This document shows positions 7,614-14,184 of a stretch of DNA of 14,184 nucleotides, piece by piece (within the stretch, counting starts at the first letter, position 1; the number at the start of each line of letters is the position of its first letter). The notes beneath the pieces were generated by a model. The model was not told the origin of the DNA. It did not search any database and worked only from the letters and a program-made list of their open reading frames with translations. Where the stretch lies: NCBI GenBank assembly GCA_002423075.1, contig DIUS01000145.1:5135-19318 (forward strand). Reading direction: 5' to 3'. The position numbers and the translations under genes were made by a program. The stretch is from Microbacteriaceae bacterium UBA6152. Lineage in GTDB: Bacteria > Actinomycetota > Actinomycetes > Actinomycetales > Microbacteriaceae.

Positions 7614-8582
7614 CTATGCCGCGGCCTCGGCCGGATGCGTAACCACTGTAGCACCCTTGAAATCGACGGCCAGCATGTGCGATTCCCACGGCGTGGTGGC
7701 GTGCTTCTCGATGAGTTCGGCCGCGAGCAGCCGCTGCGAAGGGTCGCTGCAGAGCACGAGCACCGAGGGTCCGGCTCCCGAGACGACCGCGGCGAGGCCG
7801 TGCTCGCGCAACACCTGAATGAGCGCGTTGGTCTCGGGCATGGCACTGGCTCGGTAGCTCTGGTGCAGCTTGTCTTCGGTAGCGGCGTGCAGCAGCTCGG
7901 GGCTCTGAATGAGCGCGGCTATGAGTAGCGCCGAGCGCGAGACGTTGAAGATCGCGTCTTGGTGGGGCACCGATTCGGGCTGCAGCGAGCGCGCCAGCGC
8001 TGTCGACATGGTGCTCTCGCGCGGCACGGCGACGAGCAGCGAGACGCCGCGGTGCACGGTGAGCCGCTTGTGCTTCGGGCCTTCCGGAGTGACCCATGCG
8101 ATCGTGAGCCCGCCGAACAGAGCAGGCGCGACATTGTCGGGGTGCCCCTCGAGTTCGGTCGCGCGCGCGAGCAGGTCATCCGGCCCGAGATCGACGATCC
8201 CCTCGAGCAGGCCCTTGGCCGCCATGACGCCGGCGACGATGGCCGCGCCTGACGAGCCCATGCCGCGTCCGTGCGGAATGACGTTACGGGCGACGAGGTG
8301 CAAGCCGGGGGCCGTGACGCCGTGCATCTCGAAGGTGTGCAGAATCGAGCGCACCACGAGGTTCGACGCGTCGGTGGGCACTTCGCCCTCGCCGACGCCG
8401 TGCACCTCGACGAGAGCGCCCGGCTCGTCGCGCACACTCACCTCGAGCTCGTCGTAGACCGAGAGGGCGAGACCTAGCGTGTCGAAGCCCGGGCCGAGGT
8501 TGGCGGTCGTCGCCGGAACCTTCACGAGCACGCGACGACCGACGAGGCGCGGGTCGATCGTGGTCGAAGCTGCGCCGCTCAC
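7614..8582 (-). CDS. thrB: Homoserine kinase
   Basis: ThrB phosphorylates L-homoserine with ATP to O-phosphohomoserine, the substrate of ThrC. The 322-residue protein is a GHMP kinase: KVPATTANLGPGFDTLGLAL at 21-40 is the family's N-terminal substrate-binding block, PHGRGMGSSGAA at 103-114 is the ATP-binding glycine/serine loop, and VVSGAGPSVLVL near the C-terminus is GHMP motif 3. The frame is open upstream to 8684, but GTG 8580-8582 is the right start: it overlaps the thrC stop (GTGA), an AAGAAGG Shine-Dalgarno lies seven bases before it, and the upstream residues are an unrelated Arg-rich string. It is the last gene of the lysA-hom-thrC-thrB run. Confidence 0.96.
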   Translation of the reverse strand: MSGAASTTIDPRLVGRRVLVKVPATTANLGPGFDTLGLALSVYDELEVSVRDEPGALVEVHGVGEGEVPTDASNLVVRSILHTFEMHGVTAPGLHLVARNVIPHGRGMGSSGAAIVAGVMAAKGLLEGIVDLGPDDLLARATELEGHPDNVAPALFGGLTIAWVTPEGPKHKRLTVHRGVSLLVAVPRESTMSTALARSLQPESVPHQDAIFNVSRSALLIAALIQSPELLHAATEDKLHQSYRASAMPETNALIQVLREHGLAAVVSGAGPSVLVLCSDPSQRLLAAELIEKHATTPWESHMLAVDFKGATVVTHPAEAAA

Positions 8583-9661
8583 GCGCCGACCTTCTTCAGC
8601 CCCAGCACCGAGGCGACCTCGGCGGTATCGACAGGCACCACCGTCGGCGAAACGTCGACGCCGTCGGCGCCCTTGAGCGCCCACTGCGGGTCTTTCAGCC
8701 CGTGGCCGGTGACCGTGAGCACGACTGTGGAGCCCGCGGGGATCATCCCGGCCTCTGAGCGCTCGAGCAGTCCGGCGACCGAGATCGCCGACGCGGGCTC
8801 GACGAAGATGCCGACCTCTTGTGAGAGCAGCCGGTGGGCGATGAGGATGTGCTCGTCAGAGATCGCACCGAAGTAGCCGTTGCTGTCGTCGCGGGCGGCG
8901 AGCGCGAGCTCCCACGACGCGGGATTGCCGATGCGGATCGCGCTCGCGATCGTCTCGGGCTTCTTGACCGGCTCGCCGAGCACGATCGGTGCGCTGCCGG
9001 CCGCCTGGAAGCCCAGCATGCGCGGCATGCGCGTCGTCGCGCCGCGGTCGAGCTCCTCGCGGTAGCCGCGGTGGTAGGCGGTGTAATTGCCGGCATTGCC
9101 CACGGGAACGATGTGGAAGTCGGGGGCGTCGGTCAGCACCTCGACGACCTCGAAGGCCGCCGTCTTCTGGCCCTCGATACGGTCGGGGTTGACCGAGTTG
9201 ACGAGGTGCACGGGGTAGTTCGCAGACAGGTCGCGGGCGATGTCGAGGCAGTCGTCGAAATTTCCCTCGATTTGAATGAGCTCAGCCTTGTGGGCGATCG
9301 CTTGGCTGAGCTTGCCGAGCGCGATCTTGCCCTCGGGCACGAGCACGGCGGCGGTGATGCCCGCGTGCGTGGCATAGGCCGCAGCCGAGGCCGAGGTGTT
9401 GCCGGTCGAGGCGCAAATGACGGCCTTGGCACCGTGTTCGACAGCCTTCGAGATCGCCATCGTCATGCCGCGGTCTTTGAACGAACCGGTCGGGTTCATG
9501 CCCTCGTACTTGACGAATACGCGCGCGCCCGTGCGCTCTGAGAGATACGAGGCGGGAATGAGCGGTGTGCCGCCCTCACCCAGGGTGATGATCGGCGTCG
9601 CGTCGGAGATGTCGAGGCGATCGGCGTATTCGTGCAGGAGTCCCCGCCATTGCGTGGCCAT
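8579..9661 (-). CDS. thrC: Threonine synthase
   Basis: ThrC converts O-phosphohomoserine to L-threonine using pyridoxal phosphate. The 360-residue length fits the short, actinobacterial/Bacillus-type class. The PLP lysine is K62 in NPTGSFKDRG (57-65 and flanks). The phosphate-binding loops ASTGNTSASAAA and PVGNAGNYTAYHRG are present, as is the C-terminal VVLTVTGHGLKDP. The ATG directly abuts the hom stop (TGAATG) and has GAAGGA upstream. The four-base overlap with thrB puts kinase and synthase under coupled translation. Confidence 0.97.
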   Translation of the reverse strand: MATQWRGLLHEYADRLDISDATPIITLGEGGTPLIPASYLSERTGARVFVKYEGMNPTGSFKDRGMTMAISKAVEHGAKAVICASTGNTSASAAAYATHAGITAAVLVPEGKIALGKLSQAIAHKAELIQIEGNFDDCLDIARDLSANYPVHLVNSVNPDRIEGQKTAAFEVVEVLTDAPDFHIVPVGNAGNYTAYHRGYREELDRGATTRMPRMLGFQAAGSAPIVLGEPVKKPETIASAIRIGNPASWELALAARDDSNGYFGAISDEHILIAHRLLSQEVGIFVEPASAISVAGLLERSEAGMIPAGSTVVLTVTGHGLKDPQWALKGADGVDVSPTVVPVDTAEVASVLGLKKVGA

Positions 9662-10993
9662 TCAGAGTCCTTCTACTCGCAGCACGCTCGTCACCGAGTG
9701 GACGACGCTGCTGGTGGTCAGTGCCGCGACCGTTGCGGCGAGGTCGGCCTCCGACGCTGCGTGAGTGCCGATTACCAGGGTAGCCGCGTCTGAGGCTTCG
9801 GGTTGTCCGGCCGCGTCTCGACTCGCCACCGACTGCTGCACGGTCTCGACCGAGACGCCGTGGTTCTGGAAGAGCGCCGCGATGCCGGCAAGCACCCCCG
9901 GCTCGTCGACGACGACGAGGGTGATCTGATACCGCGTGGTCACCGCGCTCATCGGCAGCACAAGCAGATCGGCGTGGGTGCTCTCGGCAACACCGGGGCC
10001 GCCGACAACGTGCCGACGCGCGGCCGAGACGACGTCGCCGAGCACGGCCGAGGCAGTCTGAATACCCCCCGCACCGGCGCCGTAAAACATCAGCGGGCCA
10101 GCTGCCTCTGCCTCGACGAAGACCGCGTTGTTGGCCCCATGCACGGCCGCGAGCGGGTGCGTGTCAGGAATCAGCGCGGGGTGCACGCGGGCGCTCACGC
10201 CTTCGACGCCCGTCGCCGGGTCGGTGAGGCGCTCGCAGATCGCGAGCAGCTTCACGACATAGCCCGCCTTGCGTGCCGCGACGACCTGCTCGAGCGTGAC
10301 GTCGGTAATGCCCTCGCGGTAGACGGCGTCGGCCGGCACGAGGGTATGGAAGGCGAGGCTCGCGAGAATGCCCGCCTTCTGCGCCGCGTCGTAGCCGCCG
10401 ATGTCGGCAGTCGGGTCGGCCTCGGCGTACCCGAGCTCGGTCGCGATGGCGAGCGCGTTCTCCATGGTCTCGCCGCGCGTATCCATGAGGTCGAGGATGA
10501 AGTTGGTCGTGCCGTTGACGATGCCCAGGATGCGCTCGACCCGGTCACCGGCGAGCGAATCGCGCAGCGGCCGGATGATGGGAATCGCGCCGCCCACGGC
10601 CGCCTCGTAGTACAACTGCGCGCCGACCTGCTCGGCGGCGTCGAACAGCTCAGGCCCGTGCGTGGCGAGCAGCGCCTTGTTGGCGGTGATCACGTCTGCG
10701 CCCGAGTTCAGGGCCTGCAGGATGAGCGTGCGCGCCGGCTCCAACCCACCCATGAGCTCGACGACGATGTCGGAACCGAGGATGAGCGATTCGGCGTCGG
10801 TGGTGAGCAGCTCGCGCGGGAAGACGGTGTCGCGTGGAGCATCCACATTGCGCACCGCGACGCCGACCAGTTCGATGCCGGCGCCGATGCGCGCGGCGAG
10901 CTCGTCGCGGTGCCTGAGTAGCTGATCGGCCACCTGGGCGCCGACGCTGCCGGCGCCCAGCAGGGCGACCCGGAGGTTGCGGTACTCGATCAC
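9662..10993 (-). CDS. hom: Homoserine dehydrogenase with C-terminal ACT domain
   Basis: Hom reduces L-aspartate-4-semialdehyde to L-homoserine with NAD(P)H, at the branch point between lysine and threonine/methionine. The 443-residue protein has a Rossmann motif GAGSVG at 13-18, TANKALLA at 103-110, and the family signature DPTADIGGYDAAQKAGI at 193-209 with the catalytic lysine candidate K206. FYGAGAGG follows at 303-310. Residues about 356-443 form an ACT domain (LVVVDEPGVLAGIAALF), which in actinobacteria is associated with threonine feedback inhibition. The GTG start overlaps the lysA stop (GTGA) and has an excellent Shine-Dalgarno, AAAGGAG, six bases upstream inside the lysA 3' end. No fused aspartokinase is present. 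Confidence 0.97.
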   Translation of the reverse strand: MIEYRNLRVALLGAGSVGAQVADQLLRHRDELAARIGAGIELVGVAVRNVDAPRDTVFPRELLTTDAESLILGSDIVVELMGGLEPARTLILQALNSGADVITANKALLATHGPELFDAAEQVGAQLYYEAAVGGAIPIIRPLRDSLAGDRVERILGIVNGTTNFILDLMDTRGETMENALAIATELGYAEADPTADIGGYDAAQKAGILASLAFHTLVPADAVYREGITDVTLEQVVAARKAGYVVKLLAICERLTDPATGVEGVSARVHPALIPDTHPLAAVHGANNAVFVEAEAAGPLMFYGAGAGGIQTASAVLGDVVSAARRHVVGGPGVAESTHADLLVLPMSAVTTRYQITLVVVDEPGVLAGIAALFQNHGVSVETVQQSVASRDAAGQPEASDAATLVIGTHAASEADLAATVAALTTSSVVHSVTSVLRVEGL

Positions 10994-12411
10994 TGAGGAC
11001 TCCTTTGAGGGTGAAGTACTGCGTCTCGGCGCAGCAAGTCGTCGACGGTCTCGCCGTGCACGATGACGCGGTGCTCGCCGTCGCGCACGGCGACGACCGC
11101 GGCGCGGGTCACATAGTTGTAGTTGCTCGCGAGCGAGAAACAGTACGCGCCCGTCGCGGGCACGGCGACGAGATCGTCGGGCGCGACGTCGCCGGGCAGA
11201 TAGTCGGCCTGCACGACAATGTCGCCGCTCTCACAGTGCTTGCCGGCGAGACGCACGAGCACGGGCTCGGCGTTCGAGACGCGCCCGGCGAGGCGCACGC
11301 TGTAGTCGGCGCCGTAGAGCGCTGGCCGCGCGTTGTCGCTCATGCCTCCATCGATGCTCACGTAACGACGCACAGCGGTCTGCTCGCCGCTGTCATCGAG
11401 GCTCACCACAACGTCTTTCGTCGTGCCGACCGTGTAGAGCGTGACGCCCGCGGGCCCGATGATCGACCGGCCCGGCTCGACCGCGAGGTGGGGCATCGGG
11501 ATACCCAGCTCGCGCCGCACCTCGTCGACAGCCGCGACGAGCGCATCGGCAACCTGCTCGATCGCGGGCGCCTCGTCACTGTCGACATAGGCGATGCCGA
11601 AGCCGCCGCCCAGGTTGAGCTCGGGCACGTCTCCCCCGGCGAGCAGCTCGGTGTGCAGGGCGAGCAGGCGTCGCGCTGCCTCGAGAAAGCCGTCGACGAC
11701 GAGAATCTGCGAGCCGATGTGCGAGTGCAGGCCGAGAAAGCGCAGGCTCTGGTGCGAGCGGATGCGTGCGACCGCGGCGGGCGCCTCAGCGAGCGGGATG
11801 CCGAACTTCTGGTCTTCGCGCGCCGTCGCGAGGTACTCATGCGTGTGCGCGTGCACGCCCGAGTTGATGCGCAGGCGCACCGCCTGCACGCGCCCGTGTT
11901 CGCGGGCCGCTGCCGCGACGCGCTCGATCTCGATCAGCGAGTCGATGACGATCGCACCGACGCCGGCCGAGACGGCCCGATCGATCTCGGCGAGAGACTT
12001 GTTGTTGCCGTGCAGTCCGAGGCGGGCGGGGTCGGCGCCAGCGGCGAGGGCAACCGAGAGCTCACCGCCGCTGGCCACGTCGATGTTGAGGCCCGCCGCT
12101 GTCATCCAGCGGGCGACCTCTGCGCTCAGGAACGCCTTCCCCGCGTAGTAGACGGTCGCCGTCGTGCCGTGACGCTCAGCGGCGGCGGAGAAGGCGGCCA
12201 GGGTGCGGGATGCTCGGGCGCGAGCATCCGCCTCATCCACCACGTAGAGAGGCGTGCCGTAGTGGGCCGCGAGATCTCTCGTCGAGACTCCCCCGATGCT
12301 GAGCGCCCCCGAGTCATCGCGCCGCGCCGTCGCCGGCCACAACTGCGGCGCGAGGTCGTGCGCGTCGGCGGGATCGCCGAGCGACGACGGAGCGAGCGGG
12401 TTGACGGACAC
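10990..12411 (-). CDS. lysA: Diaminopimelate decarboxylase
   Basis: LysA decarboxylates meso-diaminopimelate to L-lysine, the last step of lysine synthesis. The predicted 473-residue protein is a PLP fold-III enzyme: the Schiff-base lysine is K92 in YYAGKAF, HGNNKS lies at 134-139, HIGSQ at 231-235, the glycine loop GGGFGIAY at 268-275, EPGRSI at 312-317, the catalytic Cys-Glu pair C393-E394 (KHCESGD), and an active-site tyrosine Y423 in GAYCFS. The frame is open upstream to 12636, but GTG 12409-12411 is preferred: GAGG lies five bases upstream, and homologues begin in this way (short linker, then NPLAP). GTG 12417 is an alternative. It leads the threonine genes; argS, its usual upstream neighbour in actinobacteria, is absent here. 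Confidence 0.95.
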   Translation of the reverse strand: MSVNPLAPSSLGDPADAHDLAPQLWPATARRDDSGALSIGGVSTRDLAAHYGTPLYVVDEADARARASRTLAAFSAAAERHGTTATVYYAGKAFLSAEVARWMTAAGLNIDVASGGELSVALAAGADPARLGLHGNNKSLAEIDRAVSAGVGAIVIDSLIEIERVAAAAREHGRVQAVRLRINSGVHAHTHEYLATAREDQKFGIPLAEAPAAVARIRSHQSLRFLGLHSHIGSQILVVDGFLEAARRLLALHTELLAGGDVPELNLGGGFGIAYVDSDEAPAIEQVADALVAAVDEVRRELGIPMPHLAVEPGRSIIGPAGVTLYTVGTTKDVVVSLDDSGEQTAVRRYVSIDGGMSDNARPALYGADYSVRLAGRVSNAEPVLVRLAGKHCESGDIVVQADYLPGDVAPDDLVAVPATGAYCFSLASNYNYVTRAAVVAVRDGEHRVIVHGETVDDLLRRDAVLHPQRSPQ

Positions 12412-12471
12412 GAGCACCTCACGGGGGTCTGTAGCAGAGTGAGGCGAGCGAACCCGGATTGGTCCCTGAAG

Positions 12472-12500
12472 CCGATTCCAGTGTACCGACGCAGAATCGG
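12472..12500. promoter_or_regulatory. Inverted repeat in the lysA/ribonuclease divergent spacer
   Basis: CCGATTC (12472-12478) and GAATCGG (12494-12500) form a perfect seven-base inverted repeat with a 15-base centre, so the arm centres are 22 bases apart, about two helical turns. It overlaps the candidate lysA -10. That geometry suits a dimeric repressor, but no regulator is identified. Confidence 0.4.
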
Positions 12501-12509
12501 GACTCTCGA
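12480..12509 (-). promoter_or_regulatory. Candidate lysA promoter
   Basis: On the minus strand TCGAGA (12509-12504) and TACACT (12485-12480) are separated by 18 bases and match the -35 and -10 consensus at four of six positions each. They sit about 70 bases upstream of the lysA start. The match is modest and would be expected to occur by chance now and then; position in a divergent spacer is the main support. Confidence 0.3.
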
Positions 12510-12586
12510 CCCTGGTGGCGACGTGATCGACGCGCGACACTGAAGTCGGCGGAATCGTCGACGAGACCGTCGAGATGAGGCGCGAC

Positions 12587-13969
12587 ATGTCTGAGCCGAT
12601 GCGAGTGCAGTTCTGGGGTGCCGTCGGCACCGTCACGGGGTCGAGAACGATCGTCGAGGTCGATGGTCGACGCGTGCTGGTCGACTGCGGGCTCTTTCAG
12701 GGCTACAAGCAGCTGCGGCTGCGCAACCGTGCGCCGTTTCCGGTGCCGCCGGCGAGCATCGATGCCGTCGTGCTCACCCATGCGCACCTCGACCACACGG
12801 GCTACCTGCCCGCACTCGTGCGCGATGGCTTTCCTGGCCCGGTGTTCTGCACGCCCGGCACCGCGGAGCTGCTCAGTCTGCTGCTGCCCGACTCGGGCTA
12901 TCTGCTCGAAGAAGAGGCTCGATTCACCCAGCGCAATAACTACTCGAAGCACGAGAAGCCCACGCCGCTCTACACCGTCGCTGACGCGGAGCGCGCGCTG
13001 AAGTCGCTCGTGCCCCGCCCCTTCGACACCGAGATCGACCTCGCGGCAGGCCACGCGGGTAGCGGCATCAGCGCACGATTCGTTCCTGCCGGTCACATTC
13101 TGGGGGCGGCGCAGGTTCGCCTGACGAGTCGCGAGCGCACGGTGCACTTCTCGGGAGACCTCGGCCGCGACGACGATGCCCTCATGCGGGCACCCGCGGC
13201 TCTCGAACCTGCTGAGCTCGTAGTCGCCGAATCGACCTACGGCGACCGGCAGCACCCCCGTGCGAACCCCGAAGACGAGCTCGGCGAGGTGGTGGCGCGG
13301 GTCACCAGGCGGGGAGGCGTCGTGATCATTCCGGCGTTCGCGGTCGGCCGCGCGCAGGCTCTGCTGCTGCACCTGGCTCGCCTGCGTCGACGGGGTGCGA
13401 TCGGCGCGGTGCCGATCTTTCTCAACAGCCCGATGGCGGTCGACGCCACCGCGCTGTATCGCGCCCACCCCGAAGAGCACCGCATCGATGAGCGCGACTA
13501 CGCCGAGATGTACGAGCTCGCGACCATGGTGAGCACGGTTGACGACTCGAAGCTGTTGAACCTGCGCGGCGGCCCCATGATCATCATCTCGGCGAGCGGC
13601 ATGCTGACGGGCGGTCGAGTGCTGCACCACATCGCCGCCTACGGCGACGACCCGCGCAACGCGATTCTGCTCACCGGCTATCAGGCTCCCGGTACACGCG
13701 GGGGAACGTTGGCGGCTGGCGCTGACGAGCTGCGCATCTTCGGGCGGGACGTGCCCATTCGGGCAGAAGTCGTGCAGCTGCAAAGCATGTCGGCCCACGC
13801 CGATGCCGACGGCATCATGCGCTGGCTGGCCCCCGTGACGACCACCGGCAGCCGCATTGTGCTCAACCACGGCGAGCCCGGCTCGGCCGACGCGCTGCGC
13901 CTGCGCATCGAGCGCGAGTTCAGAGCGACCGCCATTGTTGCTGAGCAGGGCCAGCAGTTCGACGTCTGA
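12587..13969 (+). CDS. Beta-CASP metallo-beta-lactamase fold protein, predicted RNA-processing nuclease
   Basis: A 460-residue protein of the YSH1/CPSF-like group (predicted exonuclease of the beta-lactamase fold involved in RNA processing). Zinc motifs are all present: THAHLDH at 64-70 (motif 2), H170 in AGHILGA (motif 3) and D191 in FSGDLG (motif 4). The beta-CASP motifs follow: acidic E215 in AESTYGD (A), H404 in MSAHAD (B) and H428 in LNHGE (C), with ISASGML at 334-340. This complete set points to an active zinc nuclease. ATG 12587 is chosen because ATGAGG ends six bases before it; the ATG at 12575 would lack such a site. It diverges from lysA over a 175-base spacer and converges on the LmeA-like gene. 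It is distinct in architecture from RNase J. Confidence 0.92.
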   Translation: MSEPMRVQFWGAVGTVTGSRTIVEVDGRRVLVDCGLFQGYKQLRLRNRAPFPVPPASIDAVVLTHAHLDHTGYLPALVRDGFPGPVFCTPGTAELLSLLLPDSGYLLEEEARFTQRNNYSKHEKPTPLYTVADAERALKSLVPRPFDTEIDLAAGHAGSGISARFVPAGHILGAAQVRLTSRERTVHFSGDLGRDDDALMRAPAALEPAELVVAESTYGDRQHPRANPEDELGEVVARVTRRGGVVIIPAFAVGRAQALLLHLARLRRRGAIGAVPIFLNSPMAVDATALYRAHPEEHRIDERDYAEMYELATMVSTVDDSKLLNLRGGPMIIISASGMLTGGRVLHHIAAYGDDPRNAILLTGYQAPGTRGGTLAAGADELRIFGRDVPIRAEVVQLQSMSAHADADGIMRWLAPVTTTGSRIVLNHGEPGSADALRLRIEREFRATAIVAEQGQQFDV

Positions 13970-13980
13970 GCGGTTACCGC
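13970..13980. terminator. Small dyad between convergent 3' ends
   Basis: GCGG-TTA-CCGC lies immediately after the ribonuclease stop and 11 bases before the stop of the convergent gene. Only four pairs and no T-run follow, so a terminator role is weakly supported. Confidence 0.2.
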
Positions 13981-13991
13981 CGCGACAGCTA

Positions 13992-14184
13992 TCAGCAGGT
14001 GCCGCGCGTCGAGAACTCGTCGCCGCCCAGGGCGACCTCCTCGGCGGTGAACACGACGAGCAGCTGGTCGTCGCCGACCTGCACCGCGGTGAGCTCGAGA
14101 GCTTCGGGCAGGTATTGCGCGACGCACACGCGCTGGGTGACGAGCAGCGGCTCGACGAGCCCGCCGAACTGGCTCTGCAGGTCG
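13992..14184 (-). CDS. C-terminal fragment of a probable LmeA/DUF2993-family protein
   Basis: Only the last 64 residues are inside the window. They include VCVAQYLPEALELTAVQVGDDQLLV in two halves, then EEVALGG, and end GTC. The pattern of LP, then alternating hydrophobic beta-strands with a V-x-V-GDD turn and a terminal V-x-L segment resembles the C-terminal end of DUF2993 proteins, which in mycobacteria include the periplasmic mannosyltransferase-related LmeA. Two cysteines, one in VCVA and one as the final residue, could pair outside the cell. The signal peptide, if any, lies outside the window. The stop is 22 bases from the end of the convergent ribonuclease gene. Confidence 0.55.
   Translation of the reverse strand, partial: DLQSQFGGLVEPLLVTQRVCVAQYLPEALELTAVQVGDDQLLVVFTAEEVALGGDEFSTRGTC

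Noticed and set aside
8583..8684. 5' extension of thrB into thrC
   Set aside because: It encodes an Arg-rich string antithetical to the GHMP fold; GTG 8582 has a Shine-Dalgarno and overlaps the thrC stop.
11005..12543. 512-residue plus-strand open frame opposite lysA
   Set aside because: It is an antisense shadow created by codon bias; LysA is unmistakable on the minus strand.
12412..12586. Lysine riboswitch upstream of lysA
   Set aside because: The 175-base spacer has one simple inverted repeat and not the multi-stem L-box layout.
12412..12636. 5' extension of the lysA reading frame across the divergent spacer
   Set aside because: The extra 75 residues lack any LysA homology, overlap the ribonuclease start, and a good GAGG-spaced GTG exists at 12411.
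12419..13870. 483-residue minus-strand open frame opposite the ribonuclease gene
   Set aside because: It is the antisense shadow of a gene with complete zinc and beta-CASP motifs; its His/Arg-rich composition is typical of GC-rich antisense frames.

Overview
The window is high-GC DNA from an actinobacterium, most likely the family Microbacteriaceae. This is inferred from the strong G/C third-position bias, the frequent GTG starts, a Rho factor with a long Asn/Arg/Gln/Gly-rich insertion, and the gene order lysA-hom-thrC-thrB-rho-prfA-prmC, which is familiar from that group. I ran no database search; product names come from motifs and family resemblance.

Layout. The left edge holds the N-terminal part of a Sua5/TsaC threonylcarbamoyl-AMP synthase on the minus strand. 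Next come two coupled plus-strand genes: a HAD-family hydrolase and an alanine dehydrogenase-fold protein resembling N5-(carboxyethyl)ornithine synthase. A 155-bp convergent spacer with a long inverted repeat follows. Beyond it lies a minus-strand three-gene unit: an HTH-nucleotidyltransferase (MntA-like), a HEPN protein (HepT-like) and a small two-helix membrane protein. This looks like a type VII toxin-antitoxin operon with an added membrane partner. It has an AT-rich candidate operator just upstream.

From there to lysA everything is minus strand and core. Transcription runs lysA, hom, thrC, thrB (lysine and threonine synthesis from the aspartate pathway; stop and start codons overlap or abut throughout), then rho, prfA and prmC (transcription and translation termination). 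PrmC methylates the GGQ glutamine of PrfA, so those two form a functional pair. Divergent from lysA is a plus-strand beta-CASP metallo-beta-lactamase ribonuclease-like gene. The right edge is the C-terminus of a minus-strand protein that looks like the LmeA/DUF2993 family.

The most notable region is 359-3441. It separates prmC from sua5, which are usually neighbours in this lineage, and carries the toxin-antitoxin-like unit, the metabolic pair and the inverted repeat. I read it as an accessory insertion into a conserved cluster. There is no stretch of more than 300 bases without a gene. I saw no tRNA, rRNA, CRISPR array, insertion sequence or classical riboswitch.
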